The notes: generated from the sequence alone by a model not told the origin. 64,000 nucleotides of DNA from Proteus faecis (GCF_003144395.1 NZ_PENZ01000032.1:1-64000), one strand, 5' to 3'. Positions 48,047 through 58,858 are shown, counted from the first letter of the stretch. Numbers and translations: made by a program.

Positions 48047-49030
48047 ATGAAAAAGATTGTCTTGGCAACGGTACTTGCATCGTTATTTTTCGGTGGCGCT
48101 GCAATGGCAGAGAGCAAAACCGCTTTCTCTTTACCTGCAATTGAAAAAAGTGCTGAAGGTGGAAACGCTGCATCCCAGTATCAATTGGGCGTAAAATATG
48201 AGAACGGGGAAGGTGTTGAACAAGATGCACAAAAAGCGCTGGAATGGTATACCAAAGCTGCTGAGCAAGGCCACGCTGAAGCACAGTTAAATTTAGCACT
48301 TATGTATGATATGAGTGATTATATTGACCGTGATGCAGAGAAAGCGGTTTATTGGTATAACAAAGCAGCTGTTCAAGGTGTCTCTTTAGCCCAATACAAT
48401 CTTGCTGTTTCTTATGATGATGGTGACGGTGTAGAGCAAGACCATGAGAAGGCAGTGTATTGGTATACTAAAGCCGGTGAGCAAGGCGATAGTGATGCAC
48501 AATACAACCTTGGTATCTCTTATGATGAAGGTATCGGTGTAGCACAAGACCATGAAAAAGCGGTAGTTTGGTATACAAAAGCAGCAGAACAAGGTCACTC
48601 TGATGCACAATATAACTTGGCTGTTTCCTATGATGATGGTGAAGGTGTAGAACGTAACGGCTCTAAAGCCGTTTTCTGGTATACCAAAGCAGCAAATCAA
48701 GGTAATCGTGATGCGCAAAATAATTTAGGCGTAATGTACGATGAAGGAGACGGTGTTGCTAAAGATGCACGTAAAGCAGTTGAATGGTATAGAAAATCAG
48801 CCATTCAAGGTAATGGTTTAGCTCAAAATAACCTAGCTTTAAACTATTATTATGGCAAGGGCGTTAAACGTGATTTGAAAGAAGCTTACGCATGGTTCTC
48901 TGTTGCTGTTGAAAATGGTGATGGTGATGAAGCGATGCTAAAACGTACTGCTCGTGCATTAAATGCTGCACAATTAGCTGAAGCGAAAAAATTAGCCGCT
49001 TCTTATATTGCTAAATATATTGATGAGTAA
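48047..49030 (+). CDS. Secreted Sel1-like repeat protein
   Basis: Predicted 327-residue protein with a signal peptide (MKKIVLATVLASLFFGGAAMA). It has about seven tandem Sel1-like (TPR-related) repeats of 36 residues, each of the form A-x-Y-x-L-G-x-x-Y-D-x-G-x-G-V-x-x-D-x-x-K-A-V-x-W-Y-x-K-A-A-x-Q-G. Acidic SYDDGDGVEQD and SYDDGEGVERN turns stand out. A helical C-terminal cap ends at YIAKYIDE. Such proteins are solenoid scaffolds for protein-protein contacts, acting in the periplasm or outside. It lies between toxin 2 and mog, so it belongs to the accessory insertion at the talB-mog junction. Its codon use is closer to the core genes than to the toxins. A link to the toxin is unproven. Confidence 0.88.
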   Translation: MKKIVLATVLASLFFGGAAMAESKTAFSLPAIEKSAEGGNAASQYQLGVKYENGEGVEQDAQKALEWYTKAAEQGHAEAQLNLALMYDMSDYIDRDAEKAVYWYNKAAVQGVSLAQYNLAVSYDDGDGVEQDHEKAVYWYTKAGEQGDSDAQYNLGISYDEGIGVAQDHEKAVVWYTKAAEQGHSDAQYNLAVSYDDGEGVERNGSKAVFWYTKAANQGNRDAQNNLGVMYDEGDGVAKDARKAVEWYRKSAIQGNGLAQNNLALNYYYGKGVKRDLKEAYAWFSVAVENGDGDEAMLKRTARALNAAQLAEAKKLAASYIAKYIDE

Positions 49031-49054
49031 TATTAATTAATATTATTCAAGATG

Positions 49055-49086
49055 AAAGAGAGGGAGCTTATGCTCCCTTTTTTATT
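49055..49086 (+). terminator. Terminator after the Sel1-repeat gene
   Basis: AGGGAGC-TTAT-GCTCCCT hairpin followed by T6. Confidence 0.85.
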
Positions 49087-49253
49087 TTAGTTAAAGCCGA
49101 ATAAAAATAGATTGTTATCATTTCTTTATTATTGATTCTCAATAATCAAATATTAAATATCAGTAATATATTGAGATTCTTTTTAATTCTATTGTGTTCT
49201 CATGGTAATATCTGCGCGCAAGTTAGACGGTGATTGATTAATTGAGGTTTGAT

Positions 49254-49841
49254 ATGAACGAATTACGCATAGGGTTAGTTTCTGTTTCTGATCGCGCATC
49301 CAGTGGGATTTATGAAGATAAAGGCTTACCCGCTTTAGAAGCTTGGCTAAAAGCTGCATTAACAACGCCTTTTCATATCGAATCACGCTTAATTCCTGAT
49401 GAACAACTTATGATTGAGCAAACATTGTGTGAGCTAGTTGATGAAGTTGGCTGTCATTTAGTGTTAACAACAGGGGGAACAGGGCCTGCTCGCCGTGATG
49501 TTACTCCTGATGCCACATTAGCAATAGCCGATAGAGAAATGCCAGGTTTTGGCGAGCAAATGCGTCAAATTAGTCTGAAGTTTGTACCTACCGCTATTTT
49601 ATCCCGCCAAGTTGGTGTTATCCGTAACCAAGCGTTAATTCTAAATCTACCAGGCCAACCTAAAGCCATTGCAGAAACGTTAGAAGGATTAAAAGATAAT
49701 GAGGGGAATGTGATTGTTAGCGGTATTTTTGCCAGTGTACCCTACTGCATTCAGTTGCTTGATGGCCCTTATGTCGAAACTAATGAAGCTATTGTTGCTG
49801 CGTTTAGGCCTAAATCAGCCCGTCGCGCGACTTCAGCATAA
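49254..49841 (+). CDS. mog: Molybdopterin adenylyltransferase MogA
   Basis: Predicted 195-residue cytoplasmic enzyme that adenylates molybdopterin before molybdenum insertion in Moco synthesis. The ATG at 49254 (MNELRIGLVSVSDRASSG), with GAGG upstream, matches the E. coli start; a TTG at 49242 is less likely. The MoCF-biosynthesis motifs TTGGTGPARRDVTPDAT and LPGQPKAIAETL are present. Core gene following the accessory insertion. Confidence 0.94.
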   Translation: MNELRIGLVSVSDRASSGIYEDKGLPALEAWLKAALTTPFHIESRLIPDEQLMIEQTLCELVDEVGCHLVLTTGGTGPARRDVTPDATLAIADREMPGFGEQMRQISLKFVPTAILSRQVGVIRNQALILNLPGQPKAIAETLEGLKDNEGNVIVSGIFASVPYCIQLLDGPYVETNEAIVAAFRPKSARRATSA

Positions 49842-50324
49842 ATAATTTAAGAGGTTATTTTTGTCGTCAACTTCTGGCTAGAAAACGTGCTAGCCAAGTT
49901 TGGATAATGCAAAAGTAACCTTATATTTATTTGATATTTTTATTGTTAAAGTTAAAAAAATATTATTTTTCAAATAATTATGAACTTATTTTAAGTCTGG
50001 CCTTAAAAAAGTATTTCAGATAAGTCATGATATAATTCGTGTTTAATATAACTCATTGAAAAATAATAATTTTTAATTATCAACTTATTCTCAAACACAA
50101 AATTTTCGCATTTTTTGCATTTTTTTTCATGATTCCCCTTGATGAATGTATTTATGACCCCATCTTCTTTTCAACTGCAATTACCACTATTAAGTTGCGT
50201 TGATTTTATATCCGCTTCGAGATGATGTTGTTAAGTCTATTAATTTGTGACTTGAAAAATGAATATTCATCCGCATATAGATTGGTAGTCAAATTGATAA
50301 AGAATTCTCTTTGGAGGCGTTTAA
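49842..50324 (+). promoter_or_regulatory. dnaK upstream region with two sigma-32-type promoters
   Basis: 483 bp without a gene. Two heat-shock promoter matches lie here. The first is CTTGAT (50138-50143), a 14-base spacer, then CCCCATCT (50158-50165). The second is CTTGAA (50251-50256), a 14-base spacer, then CCGCATAT (50271-50278). Both fit the sigma-32 pattern CTTGAA-N13-15-CCCCAT, and tandem promoters are also known before E. coli dnaK. Confidence 0.75.
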
Positions 50325-52250
50325 ATGGGTAAAATTATTGGTATTGACCTGGGTACAACTAACTCTTGTGTTGCTGTAATGGATGGCAAAAATGCCCGGG
50401 TTATTGAAAACGCTGAAGGTGATCGCACAACGCCTTCAATCGTTGCTTATGCACAAGATGGTGAAATCTTAGTTGGTCAACCTGCAAAACGTCAGGCTGT
50501 GACTAACCCACAAAATACTTTATTTGCCATCAAGCGTTTAATTGGCCGTCGTTTTGAAGATGCTGAAGTTCAGCGTGACGTTGCTATCATGCCTTACAAA
50601 ATCGTAAAAGCTGATAATGGTGATGCTTGGATTGAAGCGCGTAACGAAAAAATGGCTCCACCACAAGTTTCTGCTGAAGTCCTGAAAAAAATGAAGAAAA
50701 CAGCAGAAGATTATTTAGGTGAAGCAGTTACTGAAGCTGTTATTACTGTTCCAGCTTACTTTAACGATGCTCAACGTCAAGCAACTAAAGATGCGGGGCG
50801 TATCGCAGGGCTTGAAGTTAAACGTATTATTAACGAACCAACAGCAGCCGCTCTAGCTTACGGCTTAGATCGTGAAGTGGGCAACCGTACTATCGCAGTT
50901 TACGACTTAGGTGGTGGTACATTCGATATCTCTATCATCGAAATTGATGAAGTTGATGGCGAAAAGACCTATGAAGTTCTGTCAACTAATGGTGATACTC
51001 ACTTAGGTGGTGAAGACTTCGATAGCCGTTTAATTAACTACTTAGTTGATGAATTTAAAAAAGAACAAGGCATTGATCTGCGTAACGATCCATTAGCAAT
51101 GCAACGTCTGAAAGAAGCAGCAGAAAAAGCGAAAATCGAATTATCTTCTGCACAACAAACAGATGTTAACTTGCCATATGTCACAGCAGATGCAACAGGT
51201 CCTAAACACTTAAATATCAAAGTAACTCGTGCGAAACTGGAATCTTTAGTTGAAGATTTAGTTAAACGTTCAATGGAACCAGTACGTGTTGCATTAGAAG
51301 ATGCAGGCCTGAAAGTTAGCGAAGTTAACGACGTTATTCTGGTTGGTGGTCAAACTCGTATGCCAATGGTTCAAAAAACCGTTGCTGATTTCTTTGGTAA
51401 AGAGCCACGTAAAGACGTTAACCCTGATGAAGCTGTTGCGATGGGTGCGGCTGTTCAAGGTGGTGTGTTAGCAGGTGATGTAAAAGACGTTCTGTTACTA
51501 GACGTAACACCACTGTCTTTAGGTATTGAAACAATGGGTGGCGTGATGACTTCCCTGATTGCGAAAAATACCACAATCCCAACTAAACATAGCCAAGTGT
51601 TCTCTACCGCAGAAGATAACCAATCTGCTGTAACTATTCACGTATTACAAGGTGAACGTAAACGTGCAAGTGATAACAAATCACTGGGTCAGTTTAACTT
51701 AGATGGTATTCAAGCGGCACCACGCGGTATGCCACAAATCGAAGTGACGTTTGATATCGATGCTGATGGTATCTTGCATGTATCAGCGAAAGATAAAAAC
51801 AGTGGTCGTGAGCAAAACATCACAATCAAAGCATCTTCTGGTTTAAATGAAGATGAAATCCAAAAAATGGTTCGTGATGCAGAAGCAAACGCAGAAGCTG
51901 ACCGTAAGTTTGAAGAATTAGTACAAACTCGTAACCAAGCAGACCAATTAGTTCACGGTACACGTAAACAAATTGAAGAAGCGGGTGATAAATTACCAGC
52001 GAACGATAAAGAAGCTATCGAAAAAGCGGTAAGCGAGTTAGAAATTGCTTCTAAAGGCGAAGATAAAGACGCTATTGAAGCAAAAATTAAAGCATTAGTT
52101 GAAGCTTCTGAAAAACTGTTAGAAATCGCACAACAACAAGCTCAAGCAGGCGCAGCAGGTAATGCCGCGGATGCGGATGCAAGTGCGAAGAAAGATGACG
52201 ATGTTGTCGATGCAGAATTTGAAGAAGTTGACGGCAAAGACAAGAAATAA
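50325..52250 (+). CDS. dnaK: Chaperone protein DnaK (Hsp70)
   Basis: Predicted 641-residue Hsp70. The ATPase domain begins [21 protein letters not shown], with [14 protein letters not shown] and [12 protein letters not shown]. The hydrophobic linker [19 protein letters not shown], the beta-sandwich substrate domain and a helical lid follow, ending in the acidic tail ([17 protein letters not shown]) typical of Gram-negative DnaK. It works with DnaJ and GrpE in protein folding and sigma-32 control. GGAGG ribosome-binding site; two sigma-32 promoters upstream. Confidence 0.98.
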   Translation: MGKIIGIDLGTTNSCVAVMDGKNARVIENAEGDRTTPSIVAYAQDGEILVGQPAKRQAVTNPQNTLFAIKRLIGRRFEDAEVQRDVAIMPYKIVKADNGDAWIEARNEKMAPPQVSAEVLKKMKKTAEDYLGEAVTEAVITVPAYFNDAQRQATKDAGRIAGLEVKRIINEPTAAALAYGLDREVGNRTIAVYDLGGGTFDISIIEIDEVDGEKTYEVLSTNGDTHLGGEDFDSRLINYLVDEFKKEQGIDLRNDPLAMQRLKEAAEKAKIELSSAQQTDVNLPYVTADATGPKHLNIKVTRAKLESLVEDLVKRSMEPVRVALEDAGLKVSEVNDVILVGGQTRMPMVQKTVADFFGKEPRKDVNPDEAVAMGAAVQGGVLAGDVKDVLLLDVTPLSLGIETMGGVMTSLIAKNTTIPTKHSQVFSTAEDNQSAVTIHVLQGERKRASDNKSLGQFNLDGIQAAPRGMPQIEVTFDIDADGILHVSAKDKNSGREQNITIKASSGLNEDEIQKMVRDAEANAEADRKFEELVQTRNQADQLVHGTRKQIEEAGDKLPANDKEAIEKAVSELEIASKGEDKDAIEAKIKALVEASEKLLEIAQQQAQAGAAGNAADADASAKKDDDVVDAEFEEVDGKDKK

Positions 52251-52300
52251 TGCCCTTAACGGGCCGCGGTAACTCATCTATGAATAGTTACTGATACCGA

Positions 52301-52334
52301 GCACGGGCGTCGAGGAAACTCAACGCCCGTGTGC
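52301..52334 (+). promoter_or_regulatory. dnaK-dnaJ intercistronic hairpin
   Basis: GCACGGGCGT (52301-52310) pairs with ACGCCCGTGTGC (52323-52334). There is no T run, so it is not a full terminator. It could lower dnaJ expression relative to dnaK or stabilise the message. Confidence 0.6.
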
Positions 52335-52355
52335 TTATGTCAAGGGTAATCTAGA

Positions 52356-53495
52356 ATGGCAAAAAGAGATTTTTACGAAGTACTCGGTTTAAGTAAAACA
52401 GCCGACGAAAAAGAAATTAAACGCGCATATAAGCGTTTAGCAATGAAATATCACCCAGACCGAAATCAAGGTGATAAAGAGTCAGAAATAAAATTTAAAG
52501 AAATCAAAGAAGCTTATGAGATCTTAAGTGATGCTCAAAAACGTGCTGCTTATGATCAATATGGTCATGCTGCATTTGAACAAGGTGGATTTGGTGGCCA
52601 AGGTGGCGGTGGCTTCGGTGGCGGTGCTGACTTTGGTGACATCTTTGGCGATGTATTTGGCGATATTTTTGGTGGTGGTCGCCGCCAACAACGCGCAGCG
52701 CGTGGTTCTGACTTACAATACAACATGGATCTAACCCTTGAAGAAGCGGTTCGTGGTGTTACTAAAGAAATTCGCATACCAACACTAGAAACATGTGACA
52801 AATGTCATGGTAGTGGTGCCAAAGAAGGGACATCAGCAGAAACCTGTTCTACTTGTCATGGCGCTGGTCAGGTTCATTTACGTCAAGGTTTCTTCACTGT
52901 ACAGCAAGCATGCCCAACTTGTCATGGTCGTGGCAAAGTGATTAAAGAGCCTTGCTCTAAATGTCATGGTGATGGTCGTGTTGAACGCTCTAAAACGCTA
53001 TCTGTCAAAATTCCAGCGGGTGTTGATACTGGCGACCGTATTCGCTTAAGTGGTGAAGGGGAAGCTGGTGAAAACGGTGCACCTGCAGGCGATTTATACG
53101 TACAGGTTCATGTTCGCCAACATCATATTTTTGAACGTGATGGCAATAATCTTTACTGTGAAGTCCCTATTAACTTCGCCATTGCTGCTTTAGGTGGCGA
53201 GATTGAAGTTCCAACACTTGATGGTCGTGTGAAACTCAAAATTCCAGCAGAAACACAAACTGGTAAAATGTTCCGCATGAAAGGCAAAGGTGTTAAATCA
53301 GTACGTAGTAGTAGTATTGGTGACCTAATGTGTCGTGTTGTGGTTGAAACACCTGTTAAACTCAATGAGAAACAAAAAGAGTTAATACAACAATTGGGTG
53401 AATCATTCGGCGGTAAGAGTGGTGAAAAAAATACCCCTCGTTCTAAAAGCTTCTTAGATGGTGTGAAAAAATTCTTTGATGATTTAACCAAATAA
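52356..53495 (+). CDS. dnaJ: Chaperone protein DnaJ (Hsp40)
   Basis: Predicted 379-residue type I J-protein that stimulates DnaK ATPase. The J domain has the HPD motif in YHPDRNQGD; a Gly/Phe-rich region follows (about 75-110, [20 protein letters not shown]). The zinc domain has four CxxCxGxG units ([32 protein letters not shown]), and a C-terminal substrate/dimer domain completes it. It is 105 bp after dnaK in the same operon. Confidence 0.98.
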   Translation: MAKRDFYEVLGLSKTADEKEIKRAYKRLAMKYHPDRNQGDKESEIKFKEIKEAYEILSDAQKRAAYDQYGHAAFEQGGFGGQGGGGFGGGADFGDIFGDVFGDIFGGGRRQQRAARGSDLQYNMDLTLEEAVRGVTKEIRIPTLETCDKCHGSGAKEGTSAETCSTCHGAGQVHLRQGFFTVQQACPTCHGRGKVIKEPCSKCHGDGRVERSKTLSVKIPAGVDTGDRIRLSGEGEAGENGAPAGDLYVQVHVRQHHIFERDGNNLYCEVPINFAIAALGGEIEVPTLDGRVKLKIPAETQTGKMFRMKGKGVKSVRSSSIGDLMCRVVVETPVKLNEKQKELIQQLGESFGGKSGEKNTPRSKSFLDGVKKFFDDLTK

Positions 53496-53513
53496 TTTTT
53501 CTTATCACCGTCA

Positions 53514-53552
53514 AAAAGGCCTGATGATAAATGCTATCATCAGGCCTTTTTA
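53514..53552. terminator. Bidirectional terminator after dnaJ
   Basis: Perfect 16-bp stem AAAAGGCCTGATGATA / TATCATCAGGCCTTTT (53514-53529, 53535-53550) between convergent dnaJ and the EamA transporter gene. Confidence 0.9.
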
Positions 53553-53570
53553 TTTGAATGATGTTTAATC

Positions 53571-54416
53571 TTATCCTATCTTGATAGCAACAATACCCGC
53601 TAAAATCACTAAACACGCCAATAGCTGTTTACGGTTAAATTGCTCTTTTAACAGATAGACAGATAAGATCATGGCAAATAATACACTGGTTTCTCTTAAA
53701 GCAGCCACAAGTACGATTGAAGCATGACTCATTGCCCATATCACAATTCCATAGCTTATCAATTGCATAAGCCCACCAAAAAATGCAGGTTTCCAATAGT
53801 CCTTTATTTTGTTTTTTAAATGCTGGCGATAACGAAGCCAAGCAAGTAAATACATCGCTATGCCATTTAAAAAGAAGAGCCATAAAATATAAGCAAACGG
53901 TGTTTCACCTACACGAGAGCCATTTCCATCAGATAAAGTATAACTGGCGGTAAATAATGCGGTCAGCAGAGCAAAAAAGAGTGCATCTTTACGTAAGTTA
54001 AACGCCGCTATTTTCCTACTGCGTGAGATAAGGATAATACCCAAAATGATAAGCAAAATGCCTAGTAAGCCAGCGATTGGTAGTGTTTCATGGAAGAGAA
54101 AAAAGCCAAGAAAGGCGGTCATTAATGGCGCACTACCACGAGAGATAGGATAGACCTGATTAAAATCAGCCAAAGTATAACAACGGCTTAAAGAGAGTGT
54201 GTAACCTACATGGAATAAAACAGAAAGGGCAAGCCATTTCCATGCACCAATATCAGGGACTCCGACCCAAAATAGGGCGGGTAATGTTACAACACCAGAA
54301 AAAAAAGTCAGTAGCGAGATCCCTAAAAATCGATCATTGCCTACTTTAACTAATGCATTCCAACACGCATGAAAGATAGCAGCAAATAAAACGGCAATAA
54401 AAACAGTAATCGACAT
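53571..54416 (-). CDS. EamA/DMT family transporter
   Basis: Predicted 281-residue inner membrane protein with about ten hydrophobic helices in two EamA halves (SITVFIAVLFAAIFHACWNA ... PLMTAFLGFFLFHETLPIAG; DALFFALLTALFTASYTLSD ... LFAMILSVYLLKEQFNRKQL). The ATG at 54416 (MSITVFIAVL) has AAGG upstream; an in-frame start at 54470 would add 18 residues before the first helix. The family exports or imports small metabolites such as amino acids or nucleotide derivatives; the substrate is not evident. It is not in this position in E. coli, so it is an accessory or lineage-specific insert between dnaJ and nhaA. Confidence 0.85.
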   Translation of the reverse strand: MSITVFIAVLFAAIFHACWNALVKVGNDRFLGISLLTFFSGVVTLPALFWVGVPDIGAWKWLALSVLFHVGYTLSLSRCYTLADFNQVYPISRGSAPLMTAFLGFFLFHETLPIAGLLGILLIILGIILISRSRKIAAFNLRKDALFFALLTALFTASYTLSDGNGSRVGETPFAYILWLFFLNGIAMYLLAWLRYRQHLKNKIKDYWKPAFFGGLMQLISYGIVIWAMSHASIVLVAALRETSVLFAMILSVYLLKEQFNRKQLLACLVILAGIVAIKIG

Positions 54417-54859
54417 ATTGATAGAAACCTTAATGAGAAAAGGGTAATTTTTAATAAAACAATACCACACTGGTCAAACAGTAAATATGCGATTACTTCT
54501 TTTTATCTTCTGATCTTATTCAAAAGGTGAAGAATAGAAGTTCTCTTTATTCAGTAATAAAAATTGATATGTTTGATCTATTTTATCAATTGGTGTCATT
54601 TATTAAAAAAGATGCTTATTTTCATTTGATAGTGAAAAAATAATATTTATATTCAATATCTTATTTTGAGTATTATTAATTCTTGTTGTTTTTATTTTAT
54701 TGAAAAATTATGTTGATGAATTGATATTATTTACCTTGTTTTTCTTGCTATTTCTTTTTCAATTCGAATAATTCGAGTTATTATCCATAAATAATCTGTT
54801 TTTTACGAATTCATAATTAGCATATTATTAACAAGATTAGTGATTTCGAGGTTAATATT
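54417..54859. promoter_or_regulatory. AT-rich divergent region before nhaA
   Basis: 443 bp with no credible gene. It should contain the EamA promoter (minus) and the nhaA promoter (plus), including NhaR-binding sites. The tandem half-site-like sequence AATTCGAATAATTCGAG at about 54761-54777 is a candidate for regulator binding. Very AT-rich around 54,540-54,760. Confidence 0.4.
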
Positions 54860-56038
54860 ATGACGGCAATTATTAGACAATTTTTGAGATTAGAGGCGTC
54901 AGGCGGTATTCTTCTGATTATTGCTGCTATTATCGCATTGATTATGGCGAATACACCTCTAAGTGCTTTGTATAATGAGTTTTTATCTATTCCTATCATG
55001 ATCAAATTCGGCGCGTTCGAACTTGATAAGCCATTATTACTTTGGGTAAACGATGCCTTAATGGCAATCTTTTTCTTGGTCGTAGGATTAGAAGTTAAAC
55101 GCGAATTAAAAGAAGGCTCTTTGGCTCAGCGTGATAGAGCCATTTTCCCGGCGATAGCTGCAGTGGGAGGGATGTTAGCTCCCGCATTGGTTTATTTGAT
55201 GTTTAATCATACTGATGCCATTGGACAGCAAGGATGGGCAATTCCAGCGGCAACAGACATTGCTTTTGCTTTGGGTGTTATGGCATTACTTGGCAAGCGT
55301 GTTCCTGTTGAGTTAAAAGTATTCTTATTAGCATTAGCTATCATTGATGACTTAGGTGTCATTGTGATTATTGCGCTCTTTTATTCAAAGAGTATTGCAC
55401 TAATTCCTCTCGCTTTGGCGGGTTTGATAGTGATTACTCTGGGCATAATGAATTGGCGCAAAGTGGGTAATACGGCGGCTTATTTAATTCTTGGCTTCAT
55501 CTTGTGGGTGTGTATTTTAAAATCAGGTATTCATGCAACGATTGCAGGAGTGATTGTTGGATTTCTTATCCCATTAAGAAATAAAGAAGGTGATTCTCCT
55601 TCAGAAGAATTAGAGCATGTGCTACACCCTTGGGTTGCCTATTTTATTTTACCGCTGTTTGCATTTAGTAACGCAGGGGTTTCTTTAAATGGCGTAACGT
55701 TTGACGGCATGTTATCTGCTTTACCGTTAGGTATTGCGTTAGGCCTATTTTTAGGTAAGCCGATAGGTATTTTCCTCTTTAGTTGGGTTTCGGTAAAACT
55801 AGGCATTGCAAAATTACCAGATGCGATTAATCTTAAACAAATATTTGCAGTATCTGTGCTATGTGGTATCGGTTTTACTATGTCTATCTTTATTGCTGGA
55901 TTAGCATTTGATGGCGCGGATGAAGCTTATAATACCTACTCTAAGCTTGGTATTTTGGTTGGTTCAACAATAGCCGCTGTTGTGGGATATTTGTTACTTC
56001 GTTCTGTTTTACCGAAGTTAAAAACGAAATCAATATAG
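54860..56038 (+). CDS. nhaA: Na+/H+ antiporter NhaA
   Basis: Predicted 392-residue inner membrane antiporter exchanging Na+ or Li+ for protons, important for salt and alkaline pH tolerance. It starts [20 protein letters not shown] as in the family. The paired aspartates in [11 protein letters not shown] (transport site, about 163-164 by E. coli numbering) are intact, as are [13 protein letters not shown] and [10 protein letters not shown]. Twelve hydrophobic helices are expected. It is followed by its regulator nhaR, as in E. coli. Confidence 0.96.
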   Translation: MTAIIRQFLRLEASGGILLIIAAIIALIMANTPLSALYNEFLSIPIMIKFGAFELDKPLLLWVNDALMAIFFLVVGLEVKRELKEGSLAQRDRAIFPAIAAVGGMLAPALVYLMFNHTDAIGQQGWAIPAATDIAFALGVMALLGKRVPVELKVFLLALAIIDDLGVIVIIALFYSKSIALIPLALAGLIVITLGIMNWRKVGNTAAYLILGFILWVCILKSGIHATIAGVIVGFLIPLRNKEGDSPSEELEHVLHPWVAYFILPLFAFSNAGVSLNGVTFDGMLSALPLGIALGLFLGKPIGIFLFSWVSVKLGIAKLPDAINLKQIFAVSVLCGIGFTMSIFIAGLAFDGADEAYNTYSKLGILVGSTIAAVVGYLLLRSVLPKLKTKSI

Positions 56039-56097
56039 GGAAACTTATTACGGATTTGAGTTTCTTAACACAATAAATACCGAGCTATAATATTTAA

Positions 56098-56138
56098 ACC
56101 TACGGTGCAATACAGTGTATTGTGCCGTAGGTGTTTTT
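56098..56138 (+). terminator. Hairpin between nhaA and nhaR
   Basis: Long stem ACCTACGG... / ...CCGTAGGT (56098-56132), then GTTTTTAT. It probably ends much of the nhaA transcript. Confidence 0.7.
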
Positions 56139-56229
56139 ATGAGGATTGGAAGCAAGGAAAGCCAATCGCAAACTAATGCGTTATTACATAGTCTGTGTTT
56201 GAAGCACAGAAGTTGAAAGGAAGATAACT

Positions 56230-57150
56230 ATGCGGGTGTCACATCTCAATTTTAATCATCTTTATTATTTTTGGCATGTGTGTAAAGAAGGCTCTGTTGT
56301 GGGTGCAGCGCAAGCGTTGTATCTGACACCTCAGACAATTACAGGGCAAATTAAAGCATTAGAAGAAAGATTGGGTGGCAAGTTATTTAAACGCCAAGGA
56401 AGGGGGGTTGTTCCTTCAGAATTGGGTCAGCTCATTTTTCGTTATGCCGATAAAATGTTTATGCTCAGCCAAGAAATGCTGGATATTGTCAACTACAGCC
56501 GCGAATCGAATTTACTGTTTGATGTTGGTGTTGCGGACGCATTATCAAAACAATTAGTCAGTCGCATATTAGAAACGGCTGTAATTGATAATGAACAAAT
56601 CCATCTGCGTTGTTTTGAATCTACTCATGAATTGCTATTAGAGCAATTAAGCCAGCATAAACTGGATATGATCTTATCCGATTGCCCTGTGGATTCGTCA
56701 CAACAAGAAGGTTTGTTCTCTGTAAAACTTGGCGAATGTAATATGAGCTTTTTTTGTCGTCATCCTCTTCCAGAAAAACCGTTTCCTGAATGCTTAGAAG
56801 AGCGAAAGCTTCTTATTCCCGGACGTCGATATATGTTAGGTCGTCATTTATTAACTTGGATACGTAATAAAAATCTTCAAGTGGAAATATTGGGTGAGTT
56901 TGATGATGCGGCATTAATGAAAGCATTCGGTTTAAATTATAATGCTATCTTTGTAGCGCCTTCGCTGTATACCGATGAAACTTTTGCTCATAGTAATATT
57001 GAAGAAATTGGCATGCTTGATACGGTAAAAGAAGAGTACTACGCAATTTTTGCAGAGCGAATGATCCAACATCCGGCGGTTCAACGTGTTTGTAATACTG
57101 ATTTTTCAGAACTCTTTAATGGAGATAAAAAGCACATTGAAAATCCATGA
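56230..57150 (+). CDS. nhaR: LysR-type transcriptional activator NhaR
   Basis: Predicted 306-residue LysR-family regulator (E. coli NhaR 301). The N-terminal winged helix is [20 protein letters not shown] with [21 protein letters not shown] substrate/Na+-responsive C-terminal domain follows, ending [11 protein letters not shown]. It activates nhaA in response to sodium. The start ATG 56230 has GAAAGGAAG upstream. It is downstream of nhaA in the same direction, with a hairpin between them. Confidence 0.95.
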   Translation: MRVSHLNFNHLYYFWHVCKEGSVVGAAQALYLTPQTITGQIKALEERLGGKLFKRQGRGVVPSELGQLIFRYADKMFMLSQEMLDIVNYSRESNLLFDVGVADALSKQLVSRILETAVIDNEQIHLRCFESTHELLLEQLSQHKLDMILSDCPVDSSQQEGLFSVKLGECNMSFFCRHPLPEKPFPECLEERKLLIPGRRYMLGRHLLTWIRNKNLQVEILGEFDDAALMKAFGLNYNAIFVAPSLYTDETFAHSNIEEIGMLDTVKEEYYAIFAERMIQHPAVQRVCNTDFSELFNGDKKHIENP

Positions 57151-57177
57151 AAGGGTGGCGATTAAAAAGTAGAAAAC

Positions 57178-57206
57178 AAAAAAACCGGCATGAGCCGGTT
57201 TTTTTA
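57178..57206. terminator. Bidirectional terminator between nhaR and rpsT
   Basis: AAAAACCGGC-ATGA-GCCGGTTTTT hairpin, with A and T runs on the two flanks, between convergent genes. Confidence 0.88.
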
Positions 57207-57224
57207 TAACACAAGAAAGCAATA

Positions 57225-57485
57225 TTACATTGCTTTGATTTGTGCTTGCAGATTAGCTTTATGACGTGCAGCTTTATTCTTATGAATTAAGCCTTTAGTT
57301 GCCTGACGGTCAACAATTGGTTGCATGTCATTAAATGCTTTTTGTGCTGCTTCTTTATCACCTGAAGCAACTGCTGCGTATACTTTTTTGATGTAAGTAC
57401 GCATCATAGAACGACGGCTTGCGTTGTGCTGACGACGCTTTTCAGACTGAACCGCACGTTTCTTAGCTGATTTGATATTAGCCAA
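57225..57485 (-). CDS. rpsT: 30S ribosomal protein S20
   Basis: Predicted 86-residue basic helical protein of the small ribosomal subunit, binding 16S rRNA. The start [20 protein letters not shown] and end [10 protein letters not shown] are the standard ones, and length matches. It is divergent from ribF, as in E. coli. Confidence 0.98.
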   Translation of the reverse strand: MANIKSAKKRAVQSEKRRQHNASRRSMMRTYIKKVYAAVASGDKEAAQKAFNDMQPIVDRQATKGLIHKNKAARHKANLQAQIKAM

Positions 57486-57916
57486 GTTCCAACTCCCAAA
57501 TATATTCTAGCGAGGACAAATACAAAGGTGAAGGAATATGCCTTTTCAACCTAAGTTTGTCAATGGATTTATACAAAATTAGCGTCGTTGTACGCGACAC
57601 TTGTTTCGTTGTGATGGCGCAAGATTTTATCAGTTAAGACGGGTAGAATACAGTCTTTTGAGTGAAAAAATCATCAAAATCGTGTATATGAGTAATAAAT
57701 AATAGATTCTAAGAGGATCTACGCTTGATTTTATGCGATTTTATAACCAAGAAGTGAGTGATAGTCCATTTTTTGTTTGATGTGAGCAATCAAATCTAAG
57801 AATAGCAGTGAATCGACTTGTCGAAATATTACTCATCAATAAACATTGATATATTGGGTTACTCTCAAGCCTTTGACAAGGTATAATCCAATAATTTCCA
57901 CGGTATTGAGCCAGTT
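57486..57916. promoter_or_regulatory. Divergent rpsT/ribF region
   Basis: 431 bp with no gene seen. It includes the rpsT 5' leader and promoters (minus) and the ribF-ileS-lspA promoter (plus). I could not fix individual elements by eye. Confidence 0.45.
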
Positions 57917-58858
57917 ATGGAGCTAATTCGCGGTATACAAAATATTAGAGCGCTACACCACGGTTGCGTTCTGACAATTGGAAATTTTGATGGTGTCCAT
58001 AGAGGCCATCAGGCATTATTAAAACACTTGAAGCAAGAGGCGTCACAGCGAGGATTACCTACGGTTGTGATGACATTTGAGCCTCAGCCACTGGAGTTCT
58101 TTTTACCAGAAAAGGCGCCAGCGCGCCTGACTCGGTTACGAGACAAAATTAAGTATTTAGCTGAATGTGGTATTGATTACCTTTTGTGTGTCAAATTTGA
58201 TAAACAATTTGCGGCACAAACCCCAGAGGAATTTGTTTCATCACTATTGGTGAATAAATTAGGGGTGAAGTTTCTTGCTATTGGCGATGATTTTCGCTTT
58301 GGCAAAAACCGTGAAGGTGATTTTCACTTTTTACAACAAGCCGGTGAAAGATATGGATTTGAAGTCGCTAATACTGAAAGTTATTGCGATAAAGGATTAC
58401 GTATCAGTAGCACTGCAGTAAGAGAAGCGTTACTCAATGATGATTTAGTCCTTGCTGAATCACTACTAGGGCATCCTTACAGTGTTTGTGGGCGTGTTGT
58501 TCATGGTAATGAATTGGGCAGAACCATTGGTTTTCCGACAGCCAATATTCCTATGAAACGCTTAGTTGCACCAGTTAAAGGCGTTTATGCCGTTGATGTC
58601 TATTTATCAGATAATCAATCACCTTTACCTGGTGTGGCAAATATCGGAAGTCGTCCTACTGTAAAAGGGAAGGGCGTACAATTAGAAGTTCATTTAATCG
58701 ACGTTAATATGGATTTATATGGACGTCGTATTGATGTTGTGTTACGAAAGAAATTACGTAATGAACAGCGATTTGCATCACTGGATGCATTAAAGCAGCA
58801 AATCGCAGATGATGTGGCTACTGCTAGGGATTTTTTATCGCAGCGGTCGGAGTCATAA
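57917..58858 (+). CDS. ribF: Bifunctional riboflavin kinase / FAD synthetase
   Basis: Predicted 313-residue enzyme making FMN and then FAD. The N-terminal FAD synthetase domain has the nucleotidyltransferase motif LTIGNFDGVHRGHQALL and GDDFRFGKNREGDF plus ISSTAVREAL. The C-terminal riboflavin kinase domain carries GRTIGFPTANIP and GVANIGSRPTV. First gene of the conserved ribF-ileS-lspA-fkpB-ispH group. Confidence 0.97.
   Translation: MELIRGIQNIRALHHGCVLTIGNFDGVHRGHQALLKHLKQEASQRGLPTVVMTFEPQPLEFFLPEKAPARLTRLRDKIKYLAECGIDYLLCVKFDKQFAAQTPEEFVSSLLVNKLGVKFLAIGDDFRFGKNREGDFHFLQQAGERYGFEVANTESYCDKGLRISSTAVREALLNDDLVLAESLLGHPYSVCGRVVHGNELGRTIGFPTANIPMKRLVAPVKGVYAVDVYLSDNQSPLPGVANIGSRPTVKGKGVQLEVHLIDVNMDLYGRRIDVVLRKKLRNEQRFASLDALKQQIADDVATARDFLSQRSES

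Noticed and set aside
24529-49250. Prophage or transposon carrying the toxins
   Set aside because: No integrase, transposase, phage structural gene, tRNA target or clear flanking repeat was found.
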